From positions 257,406 through 321,405 of the forward strand of contig NZ_JADMOL010000003.1 in the NCBI RefSeq assembly GCF_015558675.1: DNA of 64,000 nt, in the 5' to 3' direction. Below the pieces are notes generated by a model. That model ran no database searches. It saw only the letters and a program-made list of their open reading frames with translations, and was not told where the DNA came from. Source of the stretch: Paenibacillus sp. 1001270B_150601_E10. Lineage in GTDB: Bacteria; Bacillota; Bacilli; Paenibacillales; Paenibacillaceae. The stretch's first letter is position 1, and the number at the start of each line of letters is the position of its first letter. The translations under genes were made by a program, and so were the position numbers. Below are positions 49,958 through 58,211 of this stretch, one piece after another.

Positions 49958-50392
49958 ATGAAGATCAGCAGCCGCTTCAGTGTTGCCGTCCATATTCTTT
50001 GTTTGCTGGGAATGAACCGGGGAGAGCATCAGACCTCGGAGTGGATTGCAGGAAGCGTGAATACGAATCCCGTCGTCATTCGAAGATTGATAGGAATGCT
50101 GAAGAAGGCCAACATGGTTCAAGTACGAGCAGGAACAGGTGGAGCGACGCTTATGAAGGAGCCTTCCAACATTACGCTGCTTGACGTCTACCAAGCGGTT
50201 GAAGTCGTGGGAGAAGGCGAGTTGTTCCATATGCACGAGAATCCGAATCCTGAATGCTTGATTGGTGCCAATATTCAGAACGTGCTTGAAGGCGTCCTAG
50301 GCCGTGCTCAAAGCGCAATGGAACGCGTGCTGGCCGGGATTACGATAGAGATGCTTATTGAGGATTTCAGAGAACGAACTCCACTCTCTTAA
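49958..50392 (+). CDS. Rrf2 family transcriptional regulator (YwnA-like)
   Basis: About 144 residues from the ATG at 49958 (GAGGTG upstream). The N-terminal winged helix MKISSRFSVAVHILCLLG and VVIRRLIGMLKKANMVQV recognition region, followed by the GTGGATLMKEPSNITLLDVYQAVE wing split over strands, are typical. Only one cysteine (NPECLIG) lies in the dimerisation region, so it lacks the three-cysteine Fe-S site of IscR and NsrR and is closer to YwnA-type members. The gene overlaps a perfect promoter and an operator-like dyad, so autorepression is likely. Target genes unknown; the divergent purine permease is a candidate. Confidence 0.87.
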   Translation: MKISSRFSVAVHILCLLGMNRGEHQTSEWIAGSVNTNPVVIRRLIGMLKKANMVQVRAGTGGATLMKEPSNITLLDVYQAVEVVGEGELFHMHENPNPECLIGANIQNVLEGVLGRAQSAMERVLAGITIEMLIEDFRERTPLS

Positions 50393-50410
50393 TTTACATT
50401 AAAGTAAAAC

Positions 50411-50446
50411 AGGGCTTTCCTCTCCTACGATGGAGAAGAAAGCCCT
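50411..50446. terminator. Bidirectional terminator between Rrf2 and RND genes
   Basis: AGGGCTTTC (50411-50419) pairs with GAAAGCCCT (50438-50446), with an inner TCTCC/GGAGA stem and A/T-rich flanks. Confidence 0.88.
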
Positions 50447-50462
50447 ATTTGTATTGAAGAAA

Positions 50463-53400
50463 TCAGGCAGCTGCTTTCTGCTGCTTATCTTTTCGGCGAA
50501 GTTTCATTAAGCTTTCATAGACGATCGGCACGATCACAAGCGTCAACAGCGTCGAGCTTGTGAGGCCGCCAATAACCGTAACGCCAAGGCCTTTGGAGAT
50601 AAGGCCGCTGCCTTCCATTCCAATCGCAAGCGGGATCAATGCGCCAATCGTGGCGATCGCCGTCATCAGGATCGGACGAAGGCGAGTGGCGCCTGCTTCA
50701 AGCAGTGCTTCGCGCGTGGACCAGCCCTCGCTCTCCTTGTGTATAACGCGGTCGATCAAGACGATCGCATTCGTTACGACGATACCGATCAGCATCAAGG
50801 CCCCGATCATTGCGGAGATACTGATTGTCTCACCTGCAATCAAGAGGGCAACAATCGCTCCAATGACGGTAAATGGCAGGGAGAATAGGATCGCAAATGG
50901 CGCAAGTCCTCCGCCAAAGGTAATCACGAGAATCAGATACACGATGGCGATAGCCGCTAGCATTGCAATGCCAAGCTGCGTGAACGACTCTTGAATATCC
51001 TCCGTAACACCGCCCATCGAGATCTCCATTCCCGCAGGAACTTTAATGCTCTCGATCTCCTGGTTCACAACCTTGGATACATCAGCAACATTGCTTTCTG
51101 TGATTTCACCGCTAACTTGCAGCATGAGGCGTCCATCGCGACGTGTAATGGTATCGGAGGTTTGCCCCTTGTTCACATCCACAACATCCTTTACGGCCAC
51201 CTGCTGCCCAAGCGGCGACATCAAGGTACGTGCAAGCAGGTCATCAATCTTGCTGTAAGTAGGCTCTTCCACTTGAACATACACATTCAGCTCTTTACCG
51301 TCATGCTTCACCGTCGTCAGCACAGGACGGCTGTGCTGCTGGCTGAGCGCCATGCCTACTTGTGCAGTTGTGAGCCCATATTGGCTGAGCTTCTCTTGAT
51401 TAATCTTGAGCGTGTACTCATCATACGCTTCCGTCAAGCTGCTCTCTACATTTTTAAGACCCTCGATCTTGCTTAGACGAGATTCCAAGTCTTCTACGAC
51501 TGGCTTCATCGCCTCTAGGTCCTGTCCAAATACTTGAACCTGAACCGAGCTTCCGCCAAAGCCGCCAGACATCATATCCATGCTGCCCCATTCGCCTTTT
51601 TCTGTCTGCTCTTGAAGCTCCTTAATGACTTGGTCTTTCTCTGTACTGAAATTTTCCGCACTGTCTTTATATTTAACAAAGAACAAGGCCTGATTGCTTT
51701 GCCCCATGCTTAGCGGATTGCTTCCCCCGAATGAATACTGGACCAGCTCCACATCCTTGCGGCCACGGAAAAATTCATCCGCAGAAGCCGTAATCTTCTC
51801 CACATCGGCTGTCGTCTGTCCCGGTGCCGGTTTAAAGGAGGCGATGACCATCTTCTCTTCGTCAGAAGGAAGGAAGCTCACACCAACCAGCGGCACGAGG
51901 AACAAGCTTCCTACAAGCAGGATAACCGCGATCAAGGAAGTGACTGCTTTATGATTTAAGCACCACTCCAAGAGACGTTTATATATTTTTCCTAATCGCG
52001 TTGGGTTGTCATCATGATGCATATGCTTCGATGCGATTCCCTTCTTGAACAGCGAATGTGCCATCATGGGCACAATCGTAATCGCCACGAGCAGGGAAGC
52101 AAGCAACGAGAACACAATCGTGAGCGCAAACGGCAAGAACATCTCCCCTACCATGCCCTTGACCAGACCTAGCGGAAGGAATACCGCAATGGTAACAATC
52201 GTGGAGGACATGATCGGAAGGAACATTTCCTTCGTCGCTTCCCGTATAAGATCCATCCCTTTCAAGGATTCCTTCTTCATGGATAAGCGGCGATAGATGT
52301 TCTCAACGACGACGATGGAATCATCGACAACTCGGCCGATCGCCACCGTCATAGCACCCAGAGTCATAATATTAAGCGTGATATCGAATTGCTTAAGCAC
52401 AAGTACGCCAATAATCAAAGATAACGGAATGGACACGACTGAGATCAGCGTCATGCGCAGGTTGCGTAGGAACAGCATGATGATAACCATCGCAAACACA
52501 GCTCCGAAGATCGCCTTGCTAAGCATCGTTTGAACCGACTCTTCGATCGGCTCCCCTTGGTCAAAAGTAGAGACGAAGCGAATATCCGGATAACGGCTCT
52601 CGAACTCGCCCGCCAGATCCTTCGCTGCCTGCACGACTTCAACGGTATTGGCATCCGCTGCTTTTATGATTTGAAGGCTGATCGCATCTTTGCCGTTGGT
52701 ACGCGAGATCGACTCAGCCTTGCCAATGACCTCAATCTTTGCCAGCTCGCCAAGCTTGACCGTTGGCAATTGAATGGAGGCGCCTGGCGGAATCGCTGCC
52801 CCGCCTTGTCCTTGGCCTGCTGCACCTTCTGCGCCTGCTCCCGGCGTCATTCCGGCGCTGCCGCCTCCCTGTGCCATGGCACCAGGGCTGTTTGCCCCAT
52901 CGGGAGCACCCATTGAGGCGCCCGCTGCTCCTTGCGGAAGCGTAGGCGTATACGGGATCTGCAACGATTTCAACGCATCAATCGATGTCAGCTTGCCATC
53001 CACAAGAACGGATTGCTCCGTGTCGCCAAAAGTATATAATCCTAACGGGAACTTAAGATCCGAGCCTTTAATGATTCCCTGTACCGTATCTTGCGTCAAG
53101 CCGTACTGCTTCAGCTTCGCCTCATCAAAGGCAAGCTGCACCTCTTGGACATGCTGCCCAGTAATCTGAACCTGCGCTACGCCGTCCAAGCCTTCAAACT
53201 TCGGCAAAATCTCATCATTCACTTGCTTCGTTAAGGAAGCGAGCGATTGCTTCTCATCAGAAATGCCATAGGTCATGACTGGGAAGGCATTGAAGCTTAA
53301 TCGAGATACTTGAGGGCTTTGAACGCCTTCTGGGAAGCTTTCGTCTGCCAGAACCTCCTTCACCTCATCAACAGCTTTATCCATATCGGTCTCAAAATCA

Positions 53401-53687
53401 TATTCGATCTGAATCTGGGAGGCATTCTGGAAGGAAGAAGAACTCACCACATTCACGCCTGATAGATTCTGCACCTTCTGTTCGATCGGCTTCGTCACCT
53501 GATCGGCAACCTCTTGTGGTGTCGCACCCGGATATACCGTTGTTACGGTTACGAGCGGTGTCGTAATGTCCGGCAATGTCTCCATCTTCATGTTCAAGCC
53601 CGAATAGATACCAGCAGCTGTGACAATGATGGTCATGAGCCATACCGCAAATTTGTTATTCAATGTAAAACGAATGAGTCCATTCAA
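50463..53687 (-). CDS. RND efflux transporter, SwrC/AcrB-like
   Basis: About 1074 residues from a TTG at 53687, which has AAGGAGGAG about 7 bases upstream; an upstream in-frame start at 53792 would cross the promoter and operator and is rejected. Twelve spans and two porter domains are present. The central proton-relay aspartates appear in VAIGRVVDDSIVVVENIYRR, and the second repeat has ALMLIGIVVTNAIVLIDRV. Gram-positive RND pumps such as SwrC export lipopeptides, and no adaptor gene is adjacent here. An unusual Gly/Ala/Pro-rich stretch of about 50 residues (encoded at 52779-52937) lies in the first porter domain. The gene is divergent from a TetR regulator, with an operator just after its start site. 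Confidence 0.9.
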   Translation of the reverse strand: MNGLIRFTLNNKFAVWLMTIIVTAAGIYSGLNMKMETLPDITTPLVTVTTVYPGATPQEVADQVTKPIEQKVQNLSGVNVVSSSSFQNASQIQIEYDFETDMDKAVDEVKEVLADESFPEGVQSPQVSRLSFNAFPVMTYGISDEKQSLASLTKQVNDEILPKFEGLDGVAQVQITGQHVQEVQLAFDEAKLKQYGLTQDTVQGIIKGSDLKFPLGLYTFGDTEQSVLVDGKLTSIDALKSLQIPYTPTLPQGAAGASMGAPDGANSPGAMAQGGGSAGMTPGAGAEGAAGQGQGGAAIPPGASIQLPTVKLGELAKIEVIGKAESISRTNGKDAISLQIIKAADANTVEVVQAAKDLAGEFESRYPDIRFVSTFDQGEPIEESVQTMLSKAIFGAVFAMVIIMLFLRNLRMTLISVVSIPLSLIIGVLVLKQFDITLNIMTLGAMTVAIGRVVDDSIVVVENIYRRLSMKKESLKGMDLIREATKEMFLPIMSSTIVTIAVFLPLGLVKGMVGEMFLPFALTIVFSLLASLLVAITIVPMMAHSLFKKGIASKHMHHDDNPTRLGKIYKRLLEWCLNHKAVTSLIAVILLVGSLFLVPLVGVSFLPSDEEKMVIASFKPAPGQTTADVEKITASADEFFRGRKDVELVQYSFGGSNPLSMGQSNQALFFVKYKDSAENFSTEKDQVIKELQEQTEKGEWGSMDMMSGGFGGSSVQVQVFGQDLEAMKPVVEDLESRLSKIEGLKNVESSLTEAYDEYTLKINQEKLSQYGLTTAQVGMALSQQHSRPVLTTVKHDGKELNVYVQVEEPTYSKIDDLLARTLMSPLGQQVAVKDVVDVNKGQTSDTITRRDGRLMLQVSGEITESNVADVSKVVNQEIESIKVPAGMEISMGGVTEDIQESFTQLGIAMLAAIAIVYLILVITFGGGLAPFAILFSLPFTVIGAIVALLIAGETISISAMIGALMLIGIVVTNAIVLIDRVIHKESEGWSTREALLEAGATRLRPILMTAIATIGALIPLAIGMEGSGLISKGLGVTVIGGLTSSTLLTLVIVPIVYESLMKLRRKDKQQKAAA

Positions 53688-53716
53688 CGCTTCTCTCCTC
53701 CTTAATCTCCTATCCA

Positions 53717-53737
53717 ACTGGTCATTGACTGACCAGT
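53717..53737. promoter_or_regulatory. TetR-type operator of the RND gene
   Basis: ACTGGTCA and TGACCAGT form a perfect inverted repeat around TTGAC. It covers positions about +8 to +28 of the RND transcript, a roadblock position. Confidence 0.8.
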
Positions 53738-53750
53738 CATAACAATCCAT

Positions 53751-53780
53751 AATATACCTGATACGCCCAACCGGCGTCAA
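53751..53780 (-). promoter_or_regulatory. Promoter of the RND gene
   Basis: TTGACG (53775-53780) and TATATT (53751-53756) on the minus strand with an 18-base spacer; the start is predicted near 53744. Confidence 0.75.
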
Positions 53781-53831
53781 CAACACCGTCAATGAATAAT
53801 GTCACAATTATTTGACGACATTGTCTCTTCC

Positions 53832-54010
53832 TTGTCCTTCGTGCAAATGAAGTATAATGGAGGAATAAATAAAGAGAAAAATCGCTTGAACGAGTGATGG
53901 CCACACTGGAGCTTTACCAGGCTCCGCCTTCTGGATCTACCATACCGCGTGTGTGCAGCCTGTTGGTCCCTTCTTCGTTCAACCGATCTCATATCTAGGG
54001 GGATACCGAT
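53832..54010 (+). promoter_or_regulatory. tetR promoter and long leader
   Basis: TATAAT (53853-53858) with TTGTCC 15 bases upstream gives a plausible promoter. The 150-base leader that follows contains TTGAACGA and TCGTTCAA about 80 bases apart and an inner GGAGC/GCTCC hairpin; whether this fold matters is unknown. Confidence 0.5.
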
Positions 54011-54895
54011 ATGAAGGACAAGCAGCGCACAATCATTGAGCAGGCCATGAAGCTATTCGCGACTAAAGGTGTTACGTCAACGTCCATTCAAGAAATTGCA
54101 AGTGAAAGCGGCATTTCTAAAGGTGCTTTTTATTTGTATTTTGAATCCAAGGAAGCGCTGCTGCTTGCTATATTCAAGCACTACTACACTGAGATTCAAA
54201 GCCATATCGAGTCTCTTGAAAGCAAGGATCGAGATCCAAGAGAAACGTTTATTCTTCAGCTGCAATCACAATATGAGGAGATTACCAAGCACAAGGAATT
54301 CATCATCATGCATATCCGTGAAAATGCACTGCCATACAACGAGGACATGGCGGATATGATGGAGCTCATTCGCCGGGAAAACTGCGAATTTTTTGATAAG
54401 CATCTGAAAAAGCTGTATGGCGATCGCGTGCAGCATTATCACGCAGACCTGCTCGTTATGCTCCAGGGCATCATCCAAGCCTTTCTTCAGATGATGATTC
54501 TAGGACAACTGGCTTTGAATGCGCGCACAGTCGCTCAGTATACGCTGAATCGCTTGGACGATCTTGTAGCTGGTCTTGAACAGTCTCAAGAGGAGCCGCT
54601 GCTGCAAGACGATCAGCTTGCTGCGTTCATGTGCATCCCTACCATGGGTGAGAAGGATGGCTCCGACGAGAATAGTCTCAGCACTCTTATTAAAGCGCTG
54701 CAAGAGCTTCTTGCAGCGTTAACCGGCAACATAGATCAAGAACACGAACGTGTTACACTGGAAATTCTGGCTGAAGAGCTGAAGGCCGAGCAGCCTCGTA
54801 TCCCGCTGATCGAGGGCATGCTTCATAATCTTTCCGATAAGCCGCAGTATGCCGATATCCTAAAGCGCATCCGGAAGCAGTTCAGGATGCAATGA
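54011..54895 (+). CDS. TetR/AcrR family transcriptional regulator
   Basis: A 294-residue regulator. The N-terminal DNA-binding domain is clear: IIEQAMKLFATKGVTSTSIQ and SGISKGAFYLYFESKEALLLAIF (about 9-55, the second with the helix-turn-helix). The ligand domain is about 90 residues longer than the usual 190-210, with an extra helical C-terminus (about 215-294). It is divergent from the RND pump and most likely represses it through the TGACCAGT dyad, derepressing when an effector, perhaps a pump substrate, binds. GGGGGA precedes the ATG. A terminator follows the gene. Confidence 0.9.
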   Translation: MKDKQRTIIEQAMKLFATKGVTSTSIQEIASESGISKGAFYLYFESKEALLLAIFKHYYTEIQSHIESLESKDRDPRETFILQLQSQYEEITKHKEFIIMHIRENALPYNEDMADMMELIRRENCEFFDKHLKKLYGDRVQHYHADLLVMLQGIIQAFLQMMILGQLALNARTVAQYTLNRLDDLVAGLEQSQEEPLLQDDQLAAFMCIPTMGEKDGSDENSLSTLIKALQELLAALTGNIDQEHERVTLEILAEELKAEQPRIPLIEGMLHNLSDKPQYADILKRIRKQFRMQ

Positions 54896-54917
54896 ACCCT
54901 AACTTTTGATGAAGCTC

Positions 54918-54952
54918 AAAAAGCGCCTGTGCTCCCACAGACGCTTTTTTTA
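54918..54952 (+). terminator. Terminator of the tetR gene
   Basis: AAAAAGCG and CGCTTTTT with an inner CTGTG/CACAG stem, followed by a T-run, about 25 bases after the stop. Confidence 0.88.
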
Positions 54953-55041
54953 TGAGGATGGAGCAGGCACACGCCCTTTCACGATAAATCTCCAACTCAA
55001 TCGATTGCTATTTATTTCTTTACTAGAGGCAGTAATGCCGA

Positions 55042-56283
55042 TTACTTATTCTCAACATGAATGTTGATGACACCTGTCACATCCATGGTTACCTTAGCGC
55101 CGAACAATTCTTGGAGAGCATCCATGCCCACATAGAGCTTATGGTCCTTTTGCTCAGGAGCGGTCTTTAAGTTCACGAGCATGCGGTTCACGCCCGCTTC
55201 CTGCTTCCCTGCTTGCAAAGTAATGGTGCGTGCGCCTTGGCGAAGCACAAGATCATAATGCTCATCTTCGACAACGTTATATCCAAGCGCCTCGCCGATC
55301 ATTTGAGCAGGCACCATTACCGTGTCGTGGGCTTCATATACATTGGCCTCGCGTGGATCGATGCCGTCGTTATTCACGACAAGCACGTAATGCAATGCTC
55401 CGTCCTGCGGAGTATCTGTTTCCGGCTTCTCTAGAGACGCGTTGTCTTCACTCACAACACCAATTACTCCCGTTACATCCACACCTGTCTTCACATTGAA
55501 CAATGGGCCCAAATCCTCAAGATTGACGTATAGGGCATTGCCGATCATTTTAGGAGCTGCCTCCATGTTCACGATCATGCGGTTCACGCCTGCTGTCTTC
55601 TCGCCTTCATTCACTAATACCGTACGTACACCCTGACGTAGAACAAGGTCGGCAGCCTCATCATCTACTGTTTGATAGCCAAGCGCTTCAGCGATGGGTT
55701 GAATCGGCACCCAGATATGCTCCTCAGCTGCTACTCCCAACCAATCTCCTGTACCAAGTCCTTTATGGTTAACGGTAATGACGTAATGCTGCTCCCCATC
55801 TTGAGGCTTTTCCGTCTCTTGGTTGGATTGGCTTGTAATCGACAGCTTGCCGTTCGCAACATCCGCGTTAACCCCAACAAGATCTGTCAGAAAGGTAGAA
55901 GGCACATACATTTCATTGTCCTTCAAGACAGGAGCCTTGCCTAGCTCTCTAATCATTTTATTCAGTGTATAACGATCTTCCTTTGCCTTTACGGTAATTG
56001 TTTGGTTTTCCTTTATCATCTCAACGGACTTGCTCTCCTTGTTCCACTTGAGCTTATAACCAAGCTCCTCCATAACAGAGCGAACAGGAAGCATTACATG
56101 ATGACCTTCAAGTGTAAATACACCTTTGACTTGCTTGCCATTCACATCGATTGAACCTGCTGCCTTATTCAGTACGTTTACAGCTTGTACTTGTGTTGGC
56201 GCAGGTGCTTGAGCAGCAAAAGTCGCTTGGGACCCCATCAATCCTAGTACGATCGCTAATGTCGTTGCTACCGATTTCTTCAT
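55042..56283 (-). CDS. Secreted protein with three copper-amine-oxidase N-terminal-like domains
   Basis: About 413 residues from the ATG at 56283 (MKKSV); other in-frame ATGs at 56295 and 56328 are possible. A signal peptide covers the first 24 residues (ending ATFAAQ). Three repeats of the Cu_amine_oxidN1 domain follow (roughly 45-155, 175-275 and 295-413), each with a VMLPVRSVMEELGY-, VWVPIQPIAEALGYQ- or VMVPAQMIGEALGY-like strand-helix block and an NRMIVNM- or NRMLVNL-like block. These domains in Paenibacillus secreted proteins are thought to bind wall or other extracellular targets; no catalytic amine-oxidase domain is present. Single gene; the substrate is unknown. Confidence 0.85.
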   Translation of the reverse strand: MKKSVATTLAIVLGLMGSQATFAAQAPAPTQVQAVNVLNKAAGSIDVNGKQVKGVFTLEGHHVMLPVRSVMEELGYKLKWNKESKSVEMIKENQTITVKAKEDRYTLNKMIRELGKAPVLKDNEMYVPSTFLTDLVGVNADVANGKLSITSQSNQETEKPQDGEQHYVITVNHKGLGTGDWLGVAAEEHIWVPIQPIAEALGYQTVDDEAADLVLRQGVRTVLVNEGEKTAGVNRMIVNMEAAPKMIGNALYVNLEDLGPLFNVKTGVDVTGVIGVVSEDNASLEKPETDTPQDGALHYVLVVNNDGIDPREANVYEAHDTVMVPAQMIGEALGYNVVEDEHYDLVLRQGARTITLQAGKQEAGVNRMLVNLKTAPEQKDHKLYVGMDALQELFGAKVTMDVTGVINIHVENK

Positions 56284-56621
56284 ATCACCGTTCATCCTCT
56301 CTTGATGTCTCTTTTTCGTTCTTTCCATGTAACACTATGTATCGCTATCATAAGCTGTTGTTCTTGCAGCAATGAAGCCATTGTTTTATGTTTGTCTCTT
56401 CCCTAAACGAGATCCCGTTATGAATTGTTGCAGCAAAGATTCATTTAGACCCGATCCATTATATTGAAGAATAAGGGAATGACATCCTCCTTCCTCAAGC
56501 AAGTATGATGCACTGATCGTAAGGGCATCTGCCAAACAAAAAAAGCCCTGTCTAAGAACAGGACTGTATCATAAGCGGCATACGGCTTTGCAGATATGTT
56601 TATGTATTTTCATAAAAAGCA
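56284..56621. other. Intergenic region between DUF1634 and the CuAO-domain gene
   Basis: A 338-base gap containing the DUF1634 terminator at 56536-56565. The rest (56330-56530) shows no gene or clear promoter. Confidence 0.45.
56536..56565 (-). terminator. Terminator of the TSUP-DUF1634 operon
   Basis: AGCCCTGT (56544-56551) pairs with ACAGGACT (56558-56565, one wobble); a T-run of seven follows on the minus strand. Confidence 0.85.
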
Positions 56622-56975
56622 TCAGCTTACTTCTCCTAGAATGAAGCTGACGATTAGAATAACAAAGACCGCTGCGGTAATCGCGATATACAGCCAATCC
56701 TTCTCCTTTATGAACACAAGGATCGATACCGCTACACGAATGACTGGAGTTAGGATGAGCAGCAATAGACCCGCTGCCATGACCCCATAGGGCTTCAATT
56801 GAAGCACGCCGCGAACAACCGTGCTCAACGTGGTCGGATACATGTCTCCCGGATATCCACTTTGGCCCGTTATGACAAATAGAATAAGCCCACATACAAT
56901 ACCCCCACTGCTAATCAGCACGCTCACTCGGATGACTTTACTGACAAGCAGCTCTACATCCTCAATGCCTTTCAT
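56622..56975 (-). CDS. DUF1634 domain membrane protein
   Basis: About 117 residues from the ATG at 56975, which overlaps the TauE stop as ATGA, so it is translationally coupled. Three hydrophobic spans follow (about residues 16-37, 58-80 and 91-112). DUF1634 proteins sit next to TSUP (TauE/SafE) exporters in many bacteria and probably act as a partner, but no biochemical role is known. Two in-frame upstream ATGs (56999) exist but would overlap TauE further. Confidence 0.83.
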   Translation of the reverse strand: MKGIEDVELLVSKVIRVSVLISSGGIVCGLILFVITGQSGYPGDMYPTTLSTVVRGVLQLKPYGVMAAGLLLLILTPVIRVAVSILVFIKEKDWLYIAITAAVFVILIVSFILGEVS

Positions 56976-57817
56976 CCTTTGTACCCCCATCCCTGCCATA
57001 TCATTTGGATGGCGATATAGAGAAGGATCGGAATAAACAGGCGGCGGATCGTCCTGCTCTTGAGTCGCTGCATCAGCCGTGCCCCTAAGGTCGCGCCGAT
57101 CAATACACCCACCGCAACGGGAGCTGCAATCTTCGGATCGATATCCCCTCTTACGAAAAACAGCCCTGCGCTTGCCGCTGCCGTTACGCCCATCATGAAA
57201 TTGCTGGTTGCGCTGGACACTTTAAGCGGCATCTTCATGAACATATCCATCGCCATGACTTTGAAGCTTCCGCTCCCGATACCAAGGAGACCAGACATCA
57301 CGCCTGCCCCATACATGACGCTAAGGCCTGCATACACGTTGGATACCTGATACGAGACCTGCTTGTCCAGTGCCTTGTCATAGTAGGAGCCGTTCAAGCG
57401 AAGCTTCTCCGCCATCGGATGAGGCTTCACATTCGTCGGCAGCTCGGTGTTCACCTTTTTCAGCATATTAAGGGAAGAATACAAGAGCAGCAGACCAAAA
57501 ATAATGTATAGCGCCTTTGCAGAAAGAAAACCTCCGACAAAAGCCCCCGTCACCGCACCCAGGGTTGTGCCAAGCTCAAGAAACATCGCTACCCGAATAT
57601 TGGTCAGATGATCTCTTAAATAGGCTATAGCCGCTCCACTGGACGTCGCAATAACCGATATAATGCTAGAGCCGATTGCGTACTTGATATCAAGGCCGAA
57701 CAGCAGCGTCAATGCGGGGGTTACGATAATGCCTCCGCCAAGGCCCAGCACCGCCCCTACTACACCGGCCACAACAGATATGAGCAGGATCATGAATGTA
57801 AAGCTGACCACACGCAC
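56972..57817 (-). CDS. TSUP family (TauE/SafE) membrane exporter
   Basis: A 281-residue membrane protein with about eight spans and the TauE/SafE repeats: GLGGGIIVTPALTLLFGLDIKYAIGSSIISV split around span 1, and GIGSGSFKVMAMDMFMKMPLKVSSATSNFMMGVTAAAS split in the second half. TSUP carriers export sulfite, sulfonates or organic acids. Start is unsure: the frame opens at GTG 57817, and GTG 57811 fits the AAGGGGG ribosome site better (8 bases). It is cotranscribed with DUF1634. Confidence 0.86.
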   Translation of the reverse strand: MRVVSFTFMILLISVVAGVVGAVLGLGGGIIVTPALTLLFGLDIKYAIGSSIISVIATSSGAAIAYLRDHLTNIRVAMFLELGTTLGAVTGAFVGGFLSAKALYIIFGLLLLYSSLNMLKKVNTELPTNVKPHPMAEKLRLNGSYYDKALDKQVSYQVSNVYAGLSVMYGAGVMSGLLGIGSGSFKVMAMDMFMKMPLKVSSATSNFMMGVTAAASAGLFFVRGDIDPKIAAPVAVGVLIGATLGARLMQRLKSRTIRRLFIPILLYIAIQMIWQGWGYKG

Positions 57818-57918
57818 TTCCCCCTTCTCTTAAGCAATCTTTGTTCCTTAAGATGCCAAGTTGGAGAGGAAATATGCCTGGCCTGTCCCGAGCCCGAAGC
57901 AGGTGGGTATTAATCCCA

Positions 57919-57947
57919 TTGACTTGCATGTACGGCCTCGTTAAGAT
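57919..57947 (+). promoter_or_regulatory. Promoter of the guanine riboswitch-ade transcript
   Basis: TTGACT (57919-57924) and TAAGAT (57942-57947) with a 17-base spacer; transcription should start near 57954, shortly before the aptamer. Confidence 0.75.
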
Positions 57948-57972
57948 GTGTAAAACACCAATTGCATAACAT

Positions 57973-58039
57973 CTCGTATATACTCGGAAATAAGGTCCGA
58001 ACGTCTCTACCAAACTACCGTAAATAGTTTGACTACGAG
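57973..58039 (+). promoter_or_regulatory. Purine riboswitch aptamer, guanine class, before ade
   Basis: P1 CTCGTA/TACGAG, P2 ACTCGGA/TCCGA, J2/3 GTCTCTACC, P3 AAACTA/TAGTTT, L3 CCGTAAA and J3/1 CTA match the consensus well. The C in J3/1 marks guanine or hypoxanthine. It lies 170-240 bases before the ade start codon. Confidence 0.95.
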
Positions 58040-58145
58040 TGTGGATTAGAAGCTAGAAAGAAGGTGCCTTGTGAATTGCACCTCTTTTCCTATACCCTTT
58101 AGTCCTGCTCAGTCAAGCTCTGGCCGTCGTGCCAGAGCTTTTCGT
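58026..58145 (+). terminator. OFF-type expression platform and terminator before ade
   Basis: AAGCTCTGGC (58115-58124) pairs with GCCAGAGCTT (58131-58140), followed by TTTTCG, forming a terminator separate from the aptamer. AGTTTGACT in the aptamer's 3' half (58026-58034) can pair for nine bases with AGTCAAGCT (58111-58119), which overlaps the terminator arm, as an antiterminator. Ligand would hold the aptamer and allow termination. A smaller GGTGC/GCACC hairpin lies at 58063-58083. Confidence 0.85.
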
Positions 58146-58211
58146 TTAGGTAGCCGACACGGTACAAAAGCTAATCATTGAACATGAACAAAAGGGGAGA
58201 GGAACATCATC

